Part shown: positions 51,087 through 59,876 of the stretch, one piece after another
How the letters are laid out: each line of letters starts with the position of its first letter
Numbering within the stretch: position 1 is the first letter of the stretch
Source of the DNA: Natronoarchaeum mannanilyticum
Lineage (GTDB): Archaea; Halobacteriota; Halobacteria; Halobacteriales; Natronoarchaeaceae
Length of the DNA stretch: 64,000 nucleotides
Assembly (NCBI RefSeq): GCF_039522665.1
Contig: NZ_BAAADV010000003.1
Location: forward strand, 1-64,000
Direction of reading: 5' to 3'
Made by a program: the position numbers and the translations under genes
The notes under the pieces: model-generated
What the model saw: the letters and a program-made list of their open reading frames with translations, nothing else
The model's database searches: none
What the model was told of the DNA's origin: nothing

Positions 51087-51704
51087 ATGAGCGCCGACAC
51101 ACCGACCTGCGAGGCCTGGGCGCCGGACGAGTGCGAGGGATCGCCCCACTGCCCGCCGCGCTGTCCGCGATTCGTCGACAAGATCGGCGACACCTGGACG
51201 ATCGAGCCCGCCGGCGCGGCGGATCGCGACGCGCTGTCGGCGATGTACCGCGACTTCGATCCCGACGAGCGCGCCCAGGGGCTGCCGCCGCTCGGCGAGG
51301 ATCGGATCGACTCGTGGCTCGACGGGCTGCTCGCGGACGGTTGCAACTTCGTCGCCCGATCGGGCGACCGCGTCGTCGGGCACTCCGCCTACGTCGCGTC
51401 GGACGACGCCGAGCCCGAGCTCGCCGTGTTCGTCCACCAGGAGTTCCAGGGCCGCGGGATCGGCACCGAGCTGTGCCGGCACTTGATCGCCACCGCGGCG
51501 GCGGCCGATCGGGACGCGCTGGTACTCGAAGTCGAACCGGCCAATCGGCGGGCGATCGCCGTCTACGAGAAGCTCGGCTTCGAGCGCGTCGAGGAGCGCT
51601 CGGCCGACGAGCCGCTCCGGCGCTCGCTGTCGTTCGAGATGCGGCTGTCCCTGTCGGATCCGCTGGCGAGAGGCACCCAGAACCCGCCGATCGTCGGCGA
51701 CTGA
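51087..51704 (+). CDS. GNAT acetyltransferase with N-terminal cysteine cluster
   Basis: This is a 205-residue enzyme. The first 28 residues carry four Cys and one His (CEAWAPDECEGSPHCPPRC), probably a metal-binding knuckle. The GNAT core has AELVF-type strand LAVFVHQEFQGRGIGTELCRH (acetyl-CoA loop Q-G-R-G-I-G) and LVLEVEPANRRAIAVYEKLG. The role is not known. It is monocistronic, with its own start near the GGGG-rich upstream region. Confidence 0.88.
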   Translation: MSADTPTCEAWAPDECEGSPHCPPRCPRFVDKIGDTWTIEPAGAADRDALSAMYRDFDPDERAQGLPPLGEDRIDSWLDGLLADGCNFVARSGDRVVGHSAYVASDDAEPELAVFVHQEFQGRGIGTELCRHLIATAAAADRDALVLEVEPANRRAIAVYEKLGFERVEERSADEPLRRSLSFEMRLSLSDPLARGTQNPPIVGD

Positions 51705-51730
51705 CGCGTTTCGCCCGCTTCGCTCGACCG

Positions 51731-52534
51731 CTATCCCAGCGCGACGAGCATCGCGATCATCGTCCCGACGCCGACCGCGAGCCCGGCGGCCAGTTCGCGC
51801 CGACCGCCGCCGGGAAGGTCGCGTCCCCGGTCGAGCCCTTCCGGGATCAGGTCGTGGACGACGAGGAACACCATCGCGCCCGCGGCGAACCCGAACCCGT
51901 AGGGGAGGATCCGGCGCGCGACGACGACGAAGTAGTACGCGATCACGGCGGCGATCGGCTGGGGGAGACTGGAGAAGACGGCCCACCAGACCGCGCGCCA
52001 CTTGCCGACGCCGTAGGTGCGCAGCGGGATCGCGATCGCCAGCCCTTCCGGGACGTTCTGGATCGAGATCGCGAGCGTCATGAACACCGCGAGCGCCGGG
52101 ATTCCCGCAGCGGCGGTCGCGCCCCCGACGTCGACGCCCAGGTCGGCAAAGGCCACGCCGATCGCGACGCCCTCGGGAAAGCTGTGGACCGTCAGCGCGC
52201 CGACGATCAGCACCATCTTCCTGAAATCCGCGGCGGCGAACTCCCCGGGATCGAACTCGTGGTTCGAGAGCACCCGGTCCGCCGCGACGATCAGCAGGGC
52301 GCCGCCGACGAGGCCGGCCGCGACCTGCGGGACCGTCCCGGCGGCCAGGCCCTCCGGGACGAGCCCGAACGCCGACGCGGCGAACATGATCCCCGCCGCG
52401 AGGCCCCACAGCGCGACCGTGAGCCGGTCGCTGAGCTCGTCGGCGACGAAAAAGGGCGCGACGCCGAGCCCCGTCGCCAGCGCGGTGAGCAGCCCCGCGC
52501 CGAACACGACGCCGAGGTTGGTCAGCGAGACCAT
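51731..52534 (-). CDS. ZIP family metal transporter
   Basis: This 267-residue protein has eight expected helices. The ZIP metal-site stretches are ALTVHSFPEGVAIGVAF (HSxPEG in TM4) and SIQNVPEGLAIAIPL (xNxPEG in TM5), both ending in G. A charged loop with DLPGGGRRE follows TM6. It is the GufA/ZIP-like form (Zn or Fe import; direction depends on subfamily). Start: the ATG at 52534; a longer reading to 52615 adds a basic N-terminus. Confidence 0.92.
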   Translation of the reverse strand: MVSLTNLGVVFGAGLLTALATGLGVAPFFVADELSDRLTVALWGLAAGIMFAASAFGLVPEGLAAGTVPQVAAGLVGGALLIVAADRVLSNHEFDPGEFAAADFRKMVLIVGALTVHSFPEGVAIGVAFADLGVDVGGATAAAGIPALAVFMTLAISIQNVPEGLAIAIPLRTYGVGKWRAVWWAVFSSLPQPIAAVIAYYFVVVARRILPYGFGFAAGAMVFLVVHDLIPEGLDRGRDLPGGGRRELAAGLAVGVGTMIAMLVALG

Positions 52535-52722
52535 CCGTACCTCCGCGCTGCGCCCCGGCAATCGGCATCCGCTGGCAGTCGGCTCACGACGAACCAGTTT
52601 GGCCGGCAGATACATGAAACGACTGCCGAATGCGCCGGATCGGGTGCGTTTCGGGGGAGAGCGAGAACACGATCAAAGAACGCTGGCCCGGGGTTGATAC
52701 GCCTCGCGCACGTAGCCGGGGT

Positions 52723-52896
52723 ATGAGCGTCAGCGGCCTCTGTCAGATCTGCGAGAGTCAGACGGCGAGCCACGACTGCACGCGCTGCGGGATGCTCGTC
52801 TGCGACGACCACTTCCGCGAGGCGACCGGCCTGTGCGCGCAGTGCGCGAGCGAGGGGACGCCCGGCGAGGGCGGCGGTCCCATTCAGGAGTTCTGA
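52723..52896 (+). CDS. small zinc-finger protein, B-box/HIT-type
   Basis: This 57-residue protein begins MSVSGLCQICESQTASHDCT and has six Cys and two His in a pattern CxxC, CxxC, CxxH and CxxC (CQIC, CTRC, CDDHF, CAQC), followed by GGGPIQEF. It resembles small haloarchaeal zinc proteins with a B-box-like set. Function unknown. It is divergent from the ZIP gene, with 188 bases between starts. Confidence 0.8.
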   Translation: MSVSGLCQICESQTASHDCTRCGMLVCDDHFREATGLCAQCASEGTPGEGGGPIQEF

Positions 52897-52955
52897 GCGG
52901 AGAACGGGAGACGCGTCGCTACGGCGTCGGTGCGATCGAAAAGCGCGAGAGCGGT

Positions 52956-53330
52956 TTACTCCTCGACGAGAACGGCGTTGACCTGTCCGGTCTGGCCGGG
53001 GCGGGAGGTCACGCGGGCCTTGCCTTCGCTGGTCTCGATGACGGCGCCCTTCGTGACGATGTTTCGGCGGGCGTAGTTCGGGTCCGCCTCGTTCTCGACG
53101 ACGTCCTCGATCTCGACCTCGACGGTCTCGTCGCCGACGGCGACGTTGGCGTTCTCGACCGACAGCGCGCGGATCTTCACAGAGTTACCGCGGGCGTCGA
53201 TGGTGCGGAGCTGCGTCTCGCCCAGCGTCGTCTCGGCGGGCTGGCGGCCCAGCTGGTGCTTCTTTCGATCGCTGTTCGGGCGCAGTCGTCCGCCCGTTCG
53301 CTTGCGCGTGGAGCGTCCGTGGTCGTCCAT
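52956..53330 (-). CDS. rps8e: 30S ribosomal protein S8e
   Basis: This 124-residue ribosomal protein begins MDDHGRSTRKRTGGRLRPNS, with RKKHQLGRQPAETTLGETQL and NYARRNIVTKGAVIETSEGK, then VTSRPGQTGQVNAVLV. These match archaeal S8e, which has no bacterial counterpart. It is a single gene, divergent from the DUF2240 gene. Confidence 0.97.
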   Translation of the reverse strand: MDDHGRSTRKRTGGRLRPNSDRKKHQLGRQPAETTLGETQLRTIDARGNSVKIRALSVENANVAVGDETVEVEIEDVVENEADPNYARRNIVTKGAVIETSEGKARVTSRPGQTGQVNAVLVEE

Positions 53331-53423
53331 ACGGGATGGAAACGCCGGGGCGTACTTGAATGGATCGACTCGCGCCCCCGGAAATCGGCAGGTTTACCGG
53401 CCCCCTCGCTCCAACGAGTCACG

Positions 53424-53876
53424 ATGAGTCTGCGGATCGCCGTCGCCGCGCCGTTTCGCCAGCGCGGCGCCGACCGGATGGCCGAAAACGAGTTCGTCGT
53501 CGCGCTGTCGCTCGACCGGGACTGGTTCTCCCCCGACCAGGCCAAGCGCCTGATCGACGTCGCGACCGGCCGGGGACTGCTGGAGCGCGACGAGAACCAC
53601 CTCGAAGTGGGGTTCGACGTCGACGCGGTGGAGATCCCCGAGGGCTTCGTCCCCGACGAGGAGGTCATCCAGGAGCGCTCCCCCTTCGAGCAGGCGCTGG
53701 CGGCGCTGGTCGACGACGGGATGGAGAAACAGGAGGCCGTGGCCGGGATCAACTCGCTCCAGTCCGAGCTGGGCGTGACGATCGAGACCGCCGCGGTCGT
53801 GTTCGCGCGCCGCAACGGCGTCGACGTGCCCCAGATCGCCGCCCAGGCCCGCGACGCGCTCGGCGGCGACGACTAA
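53424..53876 (+). CDS. DUF2240 family protein
   Basis: This 150-residue haloarchaeal protein starts MSLRIAVAAPFRQRGADRMA and has the family's ALSLDRDWFSPDQAKRLIDV. The UBA-like helical part reads AGINSLQSELGVTIETAAVV and ARRNGVDVPQIAAQARDALG. Function unknown. It forms a divergent pair with rps8e, which may hint at a translation-linked role, though nothing more can be said. Confidence 0.88.
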   Translation: MSLRIAVAAPFRQRGADRMAENEFVVALSLDRDWFSPDQAKRLIDVATGRGLLERDENHLEVGFDVDAVEIPEGFVPDEEVIQERSPFEQALAALVDDGMEKQEAVAGINSLQSELGVTIETAAVVFARRNGVDVPQIAAQARDALGGDD

Positions 53877-53945
53877 GCGCGGCGTCGACGCACGCACCGA
53901 AGGTCGATCGCAACGCGGAAGCGACGCCCATTCTAATCCGGAGTC

Positions 53946-54320
53946 ATGGTCGAGAGACGCGTCACCGACGGCGTCCGGATCGCGCAGCTACTCTCCTCGG
54001 AGCTCGACGGCCGCGAGGACGGCGCGCTCGACCGGCTCGCGGTGACCAACGCCGACCGCTCGGTCGAGGCCTCGCCCGATGGCGAGCGCGCCTACGACGT
54101 CGAGCGGGCGGGCGAGCCGTTGGCGCGCGCGTTCGTTCACGAGGATCGCGTCCGCTTGGAGCTGGAAGCCGCCGGCGAGGCGATCGCCGCGCACACGAAG
54201 GGCGACGATCTTCGCGTCGCGGCCGAGGACGGCGGGACGGCGCTGCTCGTCGAGAGCGGCCCCGCCGTCAAGCGGGCCGTCGATGCGCTCGGGGCCGCGA
54301 CGGAGGAGCCGAGAGGGTAA
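53946..54320 (+). CDS. haloarchaeal protein, 124 residues, unknown function
   Basis: The protein begins MVERRVTDGVRIAQLLSSEL and has an alpha/beta fold (GALDRLAVTNADRSVEASPD, AGEPLARAFVHEDRVRLELE, ALLVESGPAVKRAVDALGAA). No motif was recognised. Good codon bias and conserved-looking length support a real gene. It lies 69 bases downstream of DUF2240 in the same direction. Confidence 0.65.
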   Translation: MVERRVTDGVRIAQLLSSELDGREDGALDRLAVTNADRSVEASPDGERAYDVERAGEPLARAFVHEDRVRLELEAAGEAIAAHTKGDDLRVAAEDGGTALLVESGPAVKRAVDALGAATEEPRG

Positions 54321-54383
54321 CCGAGCCGTAGGCGCTGATCCGGAAGTGCCGTGTACGTATCGAACGTTCCGATAGATGTGCGA

Positions 54384-55124
54384 TCAGAACGGCGTACGGA
54401 TGCCAATGCCGTTCGATAGCGTCCAGTCGAGATATTGTTTCTCCGAGGTCACAAACGACACCTCACAGGCACCGATGAGCGGTACGACGCCCGAATGAAA
54501 ACCCTCCCAGCGGGACCGATAGCGGGCGGGTTCCGGGATATCTACGTCGTAAGAGCCGTCGGGAACCGCCACAGCCCCACCCGCCACGTCGACGCGGCCC
54601 CCGTCCGTCGAAAGCGAACGATTCGCCGAGAGTCCGTCCTCGCGTCCGGCTTCGATCGCCTGCTCGAGTCGCGTGAATGCCGGATCTTCGTCGTAGTACC
54701 CCCACGGATCCACCGCGTAGTTCTGTTTGAGGAGACGGCCGGCGCTCCAGAGCCGCAGACGGTACACTGTCTCGTCGAGTTGGTTGACGAGAACGACGGC
54801 GTCCTGAACGGCGAATCGTCGGTCAGGAACGATCTGCTCTCGGCGCGTGTACGCGCCGACGAACTCGCCCGCGAACGATCCGGGGTCCTGCCACGGGATC
54901 GCTGCCGCGCCGTACGTTTCCCTGATTTGTGCGGCGTACGCACCGAACTGGCTGGGTGAGACAAACTCGTCCTCGTCAGGCGAGGAGAGATCGATCGACT
55001 CAGAGAATCCGCCACCGAGTTTGGTGCGAACGACGCCGGGGCTCAGAAACCCAGCCGCCGCTACCAGCGAGACAGTGCCAGCCGCCGCGCCGGTTCGGCG
55101 GAGAAAACCGCGTCTGGAGGGCAT
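54384..55124 (-). CDS. Tat-exported protein of unknown function
   Basis: This 246-residue protein begins with a twin-arginine signal, RRGFLRRTGAAAGTVSLVAA, so it is folded before export. The mature part is rich in Asp, Tyr and Trp (AVDPWGYYDEDPAFTRLEQA, RFAVQDAVVLVNQLDETVYR) with one Cys only, and no lipobox is seen. No family was recognised. A free-standing secreted protein is the likely reading. Confidence 0.75.
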   Translation of the reverse strand: MPSRRGFLRRTGAAAGTVSLVAAAGFLSPGVVRTKLGGGFSESIDLSSPDEDEFVSPSQFGAYAAQIRETYGAAAIPWQDPGSFAGEFVGAYTRREQIVPDRRFAVQDAVVLVNQLDETVYRLRLWSAGRLLKQNYAVDPWGYYDEDPAFTRLEQAIEAGREDGLSANRSLSTDGGRVDVAGGAVAVPDGSYDVDIPEPARYRSRWEGFHSGVVPLIGACEVSFVTSEKQYLDWTLSNGIGIRTPF

Positions 55125-55209
55125 AGTTCAAGTTGGCGCCGCGCCGACATATAATCTGCCTCCTTCAGCCGAGTCTCGGGTGTCAGTGACGGCGGCCGGG
55201 TAACGACGG

Positions 55210-55872
55210 CTAATTCAGACGTGCGACTACCGCAGGAAGCCGGTCGACCAACTCCGCCCGATCGACGTGGGCGTCTGCGCGCTCGTCGGGAGCCGGCCCC
55301 TCCTGCGAGATGACTTGCACGACGGCCAGCCCGGCCTCGGTCGCGCCCCGCACGTCGGCGTCGATCTCGTCGCCGACGTAGACGGCCTCCTCGGCCGAGA
55401 CCCCAAGCGCGTTCAGGGCAGCCCGGAACGCGCGCTCGTCGGGCTTGCCCGCGGGAAGTTCGCCGGTGACGACGGTCGCGTCGAACAGGTCGGTCCAGCC
55501 CAGCGTCTCCAGCTTGTCGTGCTGGGCGCGGACCGGACCGTTCGTGAGTAGTCCGACGCGGTACTCCTCCCGGAGGTCGGCGACGAGCTCCGCCGCGCCG
55601 TCGACGGGTTCGATCGCGTCGGCGATCGCGGCGCGGTAGGCGTCGGCCGCCGCAGTCGGATCGGCGTCGGTCGCGCGGTCGGCGAACAGTTCGGCGAAGA
55701 TCGGCGCGCGGGATTCGCCGGTCAGGTTCCGGCGGTGGGCGTCGAGGTACTCCGACCTGGACGCCTGCGGGGCGTCGACGGCGGCCAGCGACTCCGAGAG
55801 CAGCGTCGCGCGGTCGCGGCTGGGGACCGCCAGGGTGTAGTCGAGATCGAAGACGACCGCGGACGGGGGCAT
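55210..55872 (-). CDS. HAD superfamily hydrolase
   Basis: This 220-residue protein has all four HAD motifs: VVFDLDYTLAVPS (DxDx), LLTNGPVR (T/N), GKPDERAFRAAL (K), and VYVGDEIDADVRGATEAGLA (GDxxxxD). The cap is helical, between residues 20 and 105, as in the phosphoglycolate/haloacid dehalogenase type. The substrate is unknown. It is divergent from pyrF with a 132-base gap. Confidence 0.92.
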   Translation of the reverse strand: MPPSAVVFDLDYTLAVPSRDRATLLSESLAAVDAPQASRSEYLDAHRRNLTGESRAPIFAELFADRATDADPTAAADAYRAAIADAIEPVDGAAELVADLREEYRVGLLTNGPVRAQHDKLETLGWTDLFDATVVTGELPAGKPDERAFRAALNALGVSAEEAVYVGDEIDADVRGATEAGLAVVQVISQEGPAPDERADAHVDRAELVDRLPAVVARLN

Positions 55873-56004
55873 ACTCGCCTCTAGCCGTCGAAGGAAGTTG
55901 AGCGTGCCGGCCCTGGGTCCGACGGAGCGCTGGGGCAGGGCCGATTGTCGCCCCGCCCGTCCCGCATCGATATCTTGTAGTGGAGCGCCCGCAGAGAGGT
56001 GCCC

Positions 56005-56850
56005 ATGCGCTTCTTCGATCGACTCGCCGACCGGATCGACGCCGTCGACAGCGTCGTCAGCGTCGGCCTCGACCCCGACCCGGATCGGCTCCCCGAACAT
56101 CTTCTCGATCGCGACCTGCCGCGCTGGGCGTTCAACCGGCGGATCATCGACGCCACACACGAGCACGCCGCGGCGTACAAGCCCAACGCCGCGTTCTACG
56201 AGGATCCCGACGGCTGGCGCGCGCTGGAGGAGACCATCGCGTACGCGAAGGGCAAGGGCGTCCCCGTGATTCTCGACGCCAAGCGCGCCGACATCGGCAA
56301 CACGACGCGCCAGTACGCCAACCTGCTCGACGACGACGCCGAGGGGCCCGCCGCGGACGCGATCACCGTCAACCCCTACATGGGCCGGGACTCGCTCCAG
56401 CCGTTCCTCGACAAGGAGGACAAGGGCGTCTTCATTCTCTGTCGGACATCGAACCCGGGCGGCTCGGACATTCAGGATCTCGAACTCGCGGAGGGTGACC
56501 TCGTCTACGAGCGGGTGGCCGCGCTGGCCGACGGCTGGAACCGACACGACAACGTCGGACTCGTCGTCGGCGCGACGACGCCCGACGAGCTCGAAGAGGT
56601 CCGCGAGCAGGTTCCCGATCTCCCCTTCCTTGTGCCGGGCGTCGGCAGCCAGGGCGGGGACGCCGAAGCGGCGGTCGAGCACGGCCTGGCCGACGGCGTC
56701 GGCGTCGTTAACTCCTCTCGCGGGATCATTTTCGCCTGGGAGGACGACCAGTCGCGCCGTCGCACGACCGAGGGCGACGACGGCCAGTTCGCCGGCGCCT
56801 CGGGCGAGGCGGCACGGCGACTAAAGCGCCGACTCAACCAGTATCGGTAA
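56005..56850 (+). CDS. pyrF: orotidine 5'-phosphate decarboxylase
   Basis: This 281-residue enzyme makes UMP from OMP. The catalytic Lys-Asp array is visible in PVILDAKRADIGNTTRQYA (D-K-x-x-D). TVNPYMGRDSLQPF, LVVGATTPDELEEVREQVPD and FLVPGVGSQGGDAEAAVEHG support the assignment. It is of the longer PyrF type (about 280 residues) found in actinobacteria and archaea. Starts are the GTG at 55999 or the ATG at 56005; the ATG is preferred. Its neighbours are unrelated. Confidence 0.95.
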   Translation: MRFFDRLADRIDAVDSVVSVGLDPDPDRLPEHLLDRDLPRWAFNRRIIDATHEHAAAYKPNAAFYEDPDGWRALEETIAYAKGKGVPVILDAKRADIGNTTRQYANLLDDDAEGPAADAITVNPYMGRDSLQPFLDKEDKGVFILCRTSNPGGSDIQDLELAEGDLVYERVAALADGWNRHDNVGLVVGATTPDELEEVREQVPDLPFLVPGVGSQGGDAEAAVEHGLADGVGVVNSSRGIIFAWEDDQSRRRTTEGDDGQFAGASGEAARRLKRRLNQYR

Positions 56851-57098
56851 CTCGACGCGGCGAGACGGCGTCAAGACGAGGGGGCGTCCGACTCGCCGAA
56901 TCGGGCCAGAACGCTGTGGTACGCGTAGCATACTGGTTTCTAACGATAGCTTTCCGTAGTCACACTGCACATAACAATCAGATGATGTGGGGTACGACGC
57001 GATAGAATCGTGCTATCTAGCATCCGCACAGCGTACACGAACGTCACGCTCGGGAGCCGGCCCGACGGAAGCGCCGGCAGAGTGCCCGGTGATCGGCC

Positions 57099-57713
57099 GT
57101 GAGCACCATTCCGTCACCGATCGGCGACGGCACCACCGGGACGGCCGCGGGCCCGAGCATCGACGAGAGCAGCGAGAACGCCGTTGAGCCGGTCTCGCAG
57201 GACGTCGCATTCGAGATGCTAAGTTGCAAGCGGCGTCGAGACGTTCTCCACTACCTTCGCCAGAACGGCGGCTCCGCGGAGCTGCGGTCGCTCTCGCGTC
57301 AGATCGCCGCGTGGGAGAACGAGAAACCGGTCGAGGCGGTGACCTACAAGGAGCGAGCTCGAGTGTACACCGCGCTCAGGCAGGGCCACTTGCCGAAGAT
57401 GGACAGCTGCGACATCGTCGAGTACGACGCCGACCGCGGAACGGTCGAGCTGACCGATCGGGCGAGCGGTCTCGACGTGTACCTCGACGTGGTTCCGCAC
57501 GACGACATCTCCTGGAGCGCATACTACGCCGGTCTCGGCGGCCTCTCGATCGCGTTTGCGGGGCTCACTCTCGTCGGCGCCTTTCCGTTCGGGCTACTGC
57601 CGGCGGGCGGCGCCACGTTGATCGTCGGCTTCCTGTTTCTCGGGTCCGCGTTCGTTCACTACGTCTACGAACGGCGAATGCGGGTCGGTAGCGACGGACA
57701 ACCGCCCAGGTAG
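57099..57713 (+). CDS. DUF7344 winged-helix protein with membrane tail
   Basis: This is a 204-residue protein beginning with GTG. The N-terminal domain has FEMLSCKRRRDVLHYLRQNG, LSRQIAAWENEKPVEAV and VYTALRQGHLPKMDSCDIVE, a DUF7344-like HTH with the RxHLPKMD variation. Two hydrophobic helices follow near residues 145-188 (GLGGLSIAFAGLTLVGAFPF, AGGATLIVGFLFLGSAFVHY). A membrane-bound regulator is inferred. No upstream ATG gives a better start. Confidence 0.75.
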   Translation: MSTIPSPIGDGTTGTAAGPSIDESSENAVEPVSQDVAFEMLSCKRRRDVLHYLRQNGGSAELRSLSRQIAAWENEKPVEAVTYKERARVYTALRQGHLPKMDSCDIVEYDADRGTVELTDRASGLDVYLDVVPHDDISWSAYYAGLGGLSIAFAGLTLVGAFPFGLLPAGGATLIVGFLFLGSAFVHYVYERRMRVGSDGQPPR

Positions 57714-57805
57714 TCTCCGAGCGCGGGGCTTTCTACTCGTAACCGTTAGCGCTCCGCGGTCAGTTCGATGCCGCTGTCGAAAAATGGAGTCGGGACGTCC
57801 TCCCG

Positions 57806-59608
57806 CTACGTCGAGTTGTTGTTATCGTCGCACGGCTTGGCCTTGAAGTCGAAGTTCGTCTGGAACTTCTTCTTGCCTTTGAGCCCGGCGTGCTTCGGGA
57901 GCCACCACTCGAAGCCGATGTAGCCGGTATTGGAATCTTCGATGCACCAGTCGTCCTCGTCGTGATCATCGCAGACGCCGAATCGGACGCCGGTGATCGG
58001 GCGGCGGCCGTGCTTCTCGTGGCCGTTGTTGTTGTCGCAGCCACAGTTGTCGTTGTTGTCGTGACCGTACCGCGGCGCCAGCGCCGTGCCCTCGGTCGCG
58101 CGGTCGAAGACGTTGAGCTTGGTGTGCTCGCCGCTGGCGACATTGATCCGGCAGATCGGCAGGTTGCTCTTCCACTTGAACCCGACCGGCTTGCCCTTCT
58201 TGCCCGTGATGACCTTCTTGACGTAGATGCAGAGGTCCGGAAGCGGGTTCTCCTCGTTTCGGGCGACATAGCCGGTGCCGTCGATACACAGCTTGACGCC
58301 GTCGTCGAGGTGCTTGAGCTTCTTGACCTTCTTGTCGTCGACGCACTCGTCGACGTTGTCGTCAGTGATCCAGCCGGGATCGTACTTCTCGGCGGGCGGC
58401 GTCTTCATGTCGCTCGTGTTGGTCCGCGGGTAGCCGTAGTAGTGGATCCCCTCGCGGTCGAACGGACCGGCGACGTAGGGATCGCCGGAGACGTGGACGC
58501 CCTTTTTCAGCTTGTGGAGCACCTTCTTGAGCGATCCCTGGACGATAATCGGCTCGTAAGGCTGGTAGACGTTGTCGCCGCGCTTGCCGTTTCCGTTGCC
58601 GTTCCCGTTGCCGTTGTCCGTACAGCAGATGTCGATGTTGCTGATCCCCTGTCCGGTGGGCGTTGAAAAGGTAGCATCCTCAAGGATGACAGATTCGCTG
58701 AACACGTAGACGTGTTCTCCCTCGTTACCGCCCTTGACGCTCACGAGCCGGACGGGGCCGTCTGAGGAGAGCGTGACGGATCCCGTTGCTGTGTCCCGGC
58801 TGATGACCGTGATCGTGCCGCATGCACCCGACACCATATCACCCTCACTGAAGTCATCATCGAAGTACTCCTCACCTTGGAGTTCACCCCCATCGAACGG
58901 ACCGAGATACTCTTCGTTATCGTACTGGTCGCAGGTGAAGTTGCGAGCATTGCCGGTGTCGAACGGTTCGTCCGTACGCGTATCGTATATCTCGTCAATC
59001 AGGGAGGTATTCTCGTCGACTTCCCCAGTTACGTCTGTATAGTCTCCGTTATTATTGCCGTTGTTGCCGTTGTTACCGTTGTGGCCGTTATTCGCGCCGT
59101 CGAACTCGTCGTACCAGACGCGCGCCCGGGCCAGGTGGGCGAGCTTCTTGTCGACCTTGACGTCGTCGGCTTCGAGTTTGAGCTTGCCCGGCTCGTCGCA
59201 GATGTGGTAACTGAGCGTCACCTCGCCGCCGTAACCGGGTTTGACGCCGTGGTAGTTGATCAGCGGATCCCCCGAGCTCGTGTAGTCGTCGTTCGTCCGC
59301 AGGTCGGCGCTGAGTGGGTTCTCGACGCCGATCAGGGCGTCGTTCATCACGCCCCCGTCGCAGTAGTCGATATCGTCGTCCTGGACCCCGTTGTTGTCGT
59401 CGTCCGGGAACGCCTCGACCTTCTTCCACTCGCCGTGCTTGTGGAACGCCTCCTGCCAGTCGATCGCTACCGGGACGTCGTACTTGTCGTCGTAGTTCTT
59501 CTCGCCCGCGGCGACGCCGTGCGCGCCGAGCGCGAGCCCGGCGCCGGACGCGCCGATGCCAGCGAGCACGTTGCGTCGCGTGATGTTCGGTTTGGATTCC
59601 TTCGACAT
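57806..59608 (-). CDS. large Tat-exported protein, Lys- and Asn/Gly-rich, unknown function
   Basis: This 600-residue protein has a Tat signal ITRRNVLAGIGASGAGLALG. The mature part contains NNGHNGNNGNNGNNNGDYTD and NGNGNGNGNGKRGDNVYQPY linkers, over fifteen Cys (CCTDN, CGCDNNNG) and unusually many Lys (KKVLHKLKKGVHVSG). The two halves look like repeated strand-rich domains. It may be a secreted matrix or adhesion protein, but this is a guess. Start: the ATG at 59608; an ATG further out (59647) has no coding support. Confidence 0.78.
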   Translation of the reverse strand: MSKESKPNITRRNVLAGIGASGAGLALGAHGVAAGEKNYDDKYDVPVAIDWQEAFHKHGEWKKVEAFPDDDNNGVQDDDIDYCDGGVMNDALIGVENPLSADLRTNDDYTSSGDPLINYHGVKPGYGGEVTLSYHICDEPGKLKLEADDVKVDKKLAHLARARVWYDEFDGANNGHNGNNGNNGNNNGDYTDVTGEVDENTSLIDEIYDTRTDEPFDTGNARNFTCDQYDNEEYLGPFDGGELQGEEYFDDDFSEGDMVSGACGTITVISRDTATGSVTLSSDGPVRLVSVKGGNEGEHVYVFSESVILEDATFSTPTGQGISNIDICCTDNGNGNGNGNGKRGDNVYQPYEPIIVQGSLKKVLHKLKKGVHVSGDPYVAGPFDREGIHYYGYPRTNTSDMKTPPAEKYDPGWITDDNVDECVDDKKVKKLKHLDDGVKLCIDGTGYVARNEENPLPDLCIYVKKVITGKKGKPVGFKWKSNLPICRINVASGEHTKLNVFDRATEGTALAPRYGHDNNDNCGCDNNNGHEKHGRRPITGVRFGVCDDHDEDDWCIEDSNTGYIGFEWWLPKHAGLKGKKKFQTNFDFKAKPCDDNNNST

Positions 59609-59876
59609 GCTTTCACCGTGTGCCCCCGGTTCGCCCGGGAACACCACACGAGACGCTGACCGGAGAGACCACGGTATATATACGCAACAAGATGGGTGTT
59701 AGAGAGCTACCTTCCGGAATCGAAGCGGGCACATTCCAGATCGGTAAAAAGAGTACGGCAGGTATATCGAAAGTAAGGACAGCCAAACGAGACCGGGCGT
59801 CCGACTTCGCGGTGCAGACGACGTCCGGCGCGGCACCGCTACTTCGACCAGTGGAACGGAGCGACTAGTCAGCCGA
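59609..59876. other. intergenic region without a recognised gene
   Basis: It holds the promoter of the secreted gene on the minus strand (GCGTATATATACC, about 59672-59684, roughly 65-75 bases before the ATG). The remaining 190 bases show no motif. An 82-codon reading from 59620 is judged spurious because it spans the promoter and has no family similarity. Confidence 0.5.

Noticed and set aside
59620-59868. 82-codon reading upstream of the Tat-exported gene
   Set aside because: It crosses the promoter of the gene on the other strand and has no family similarity or codon support.
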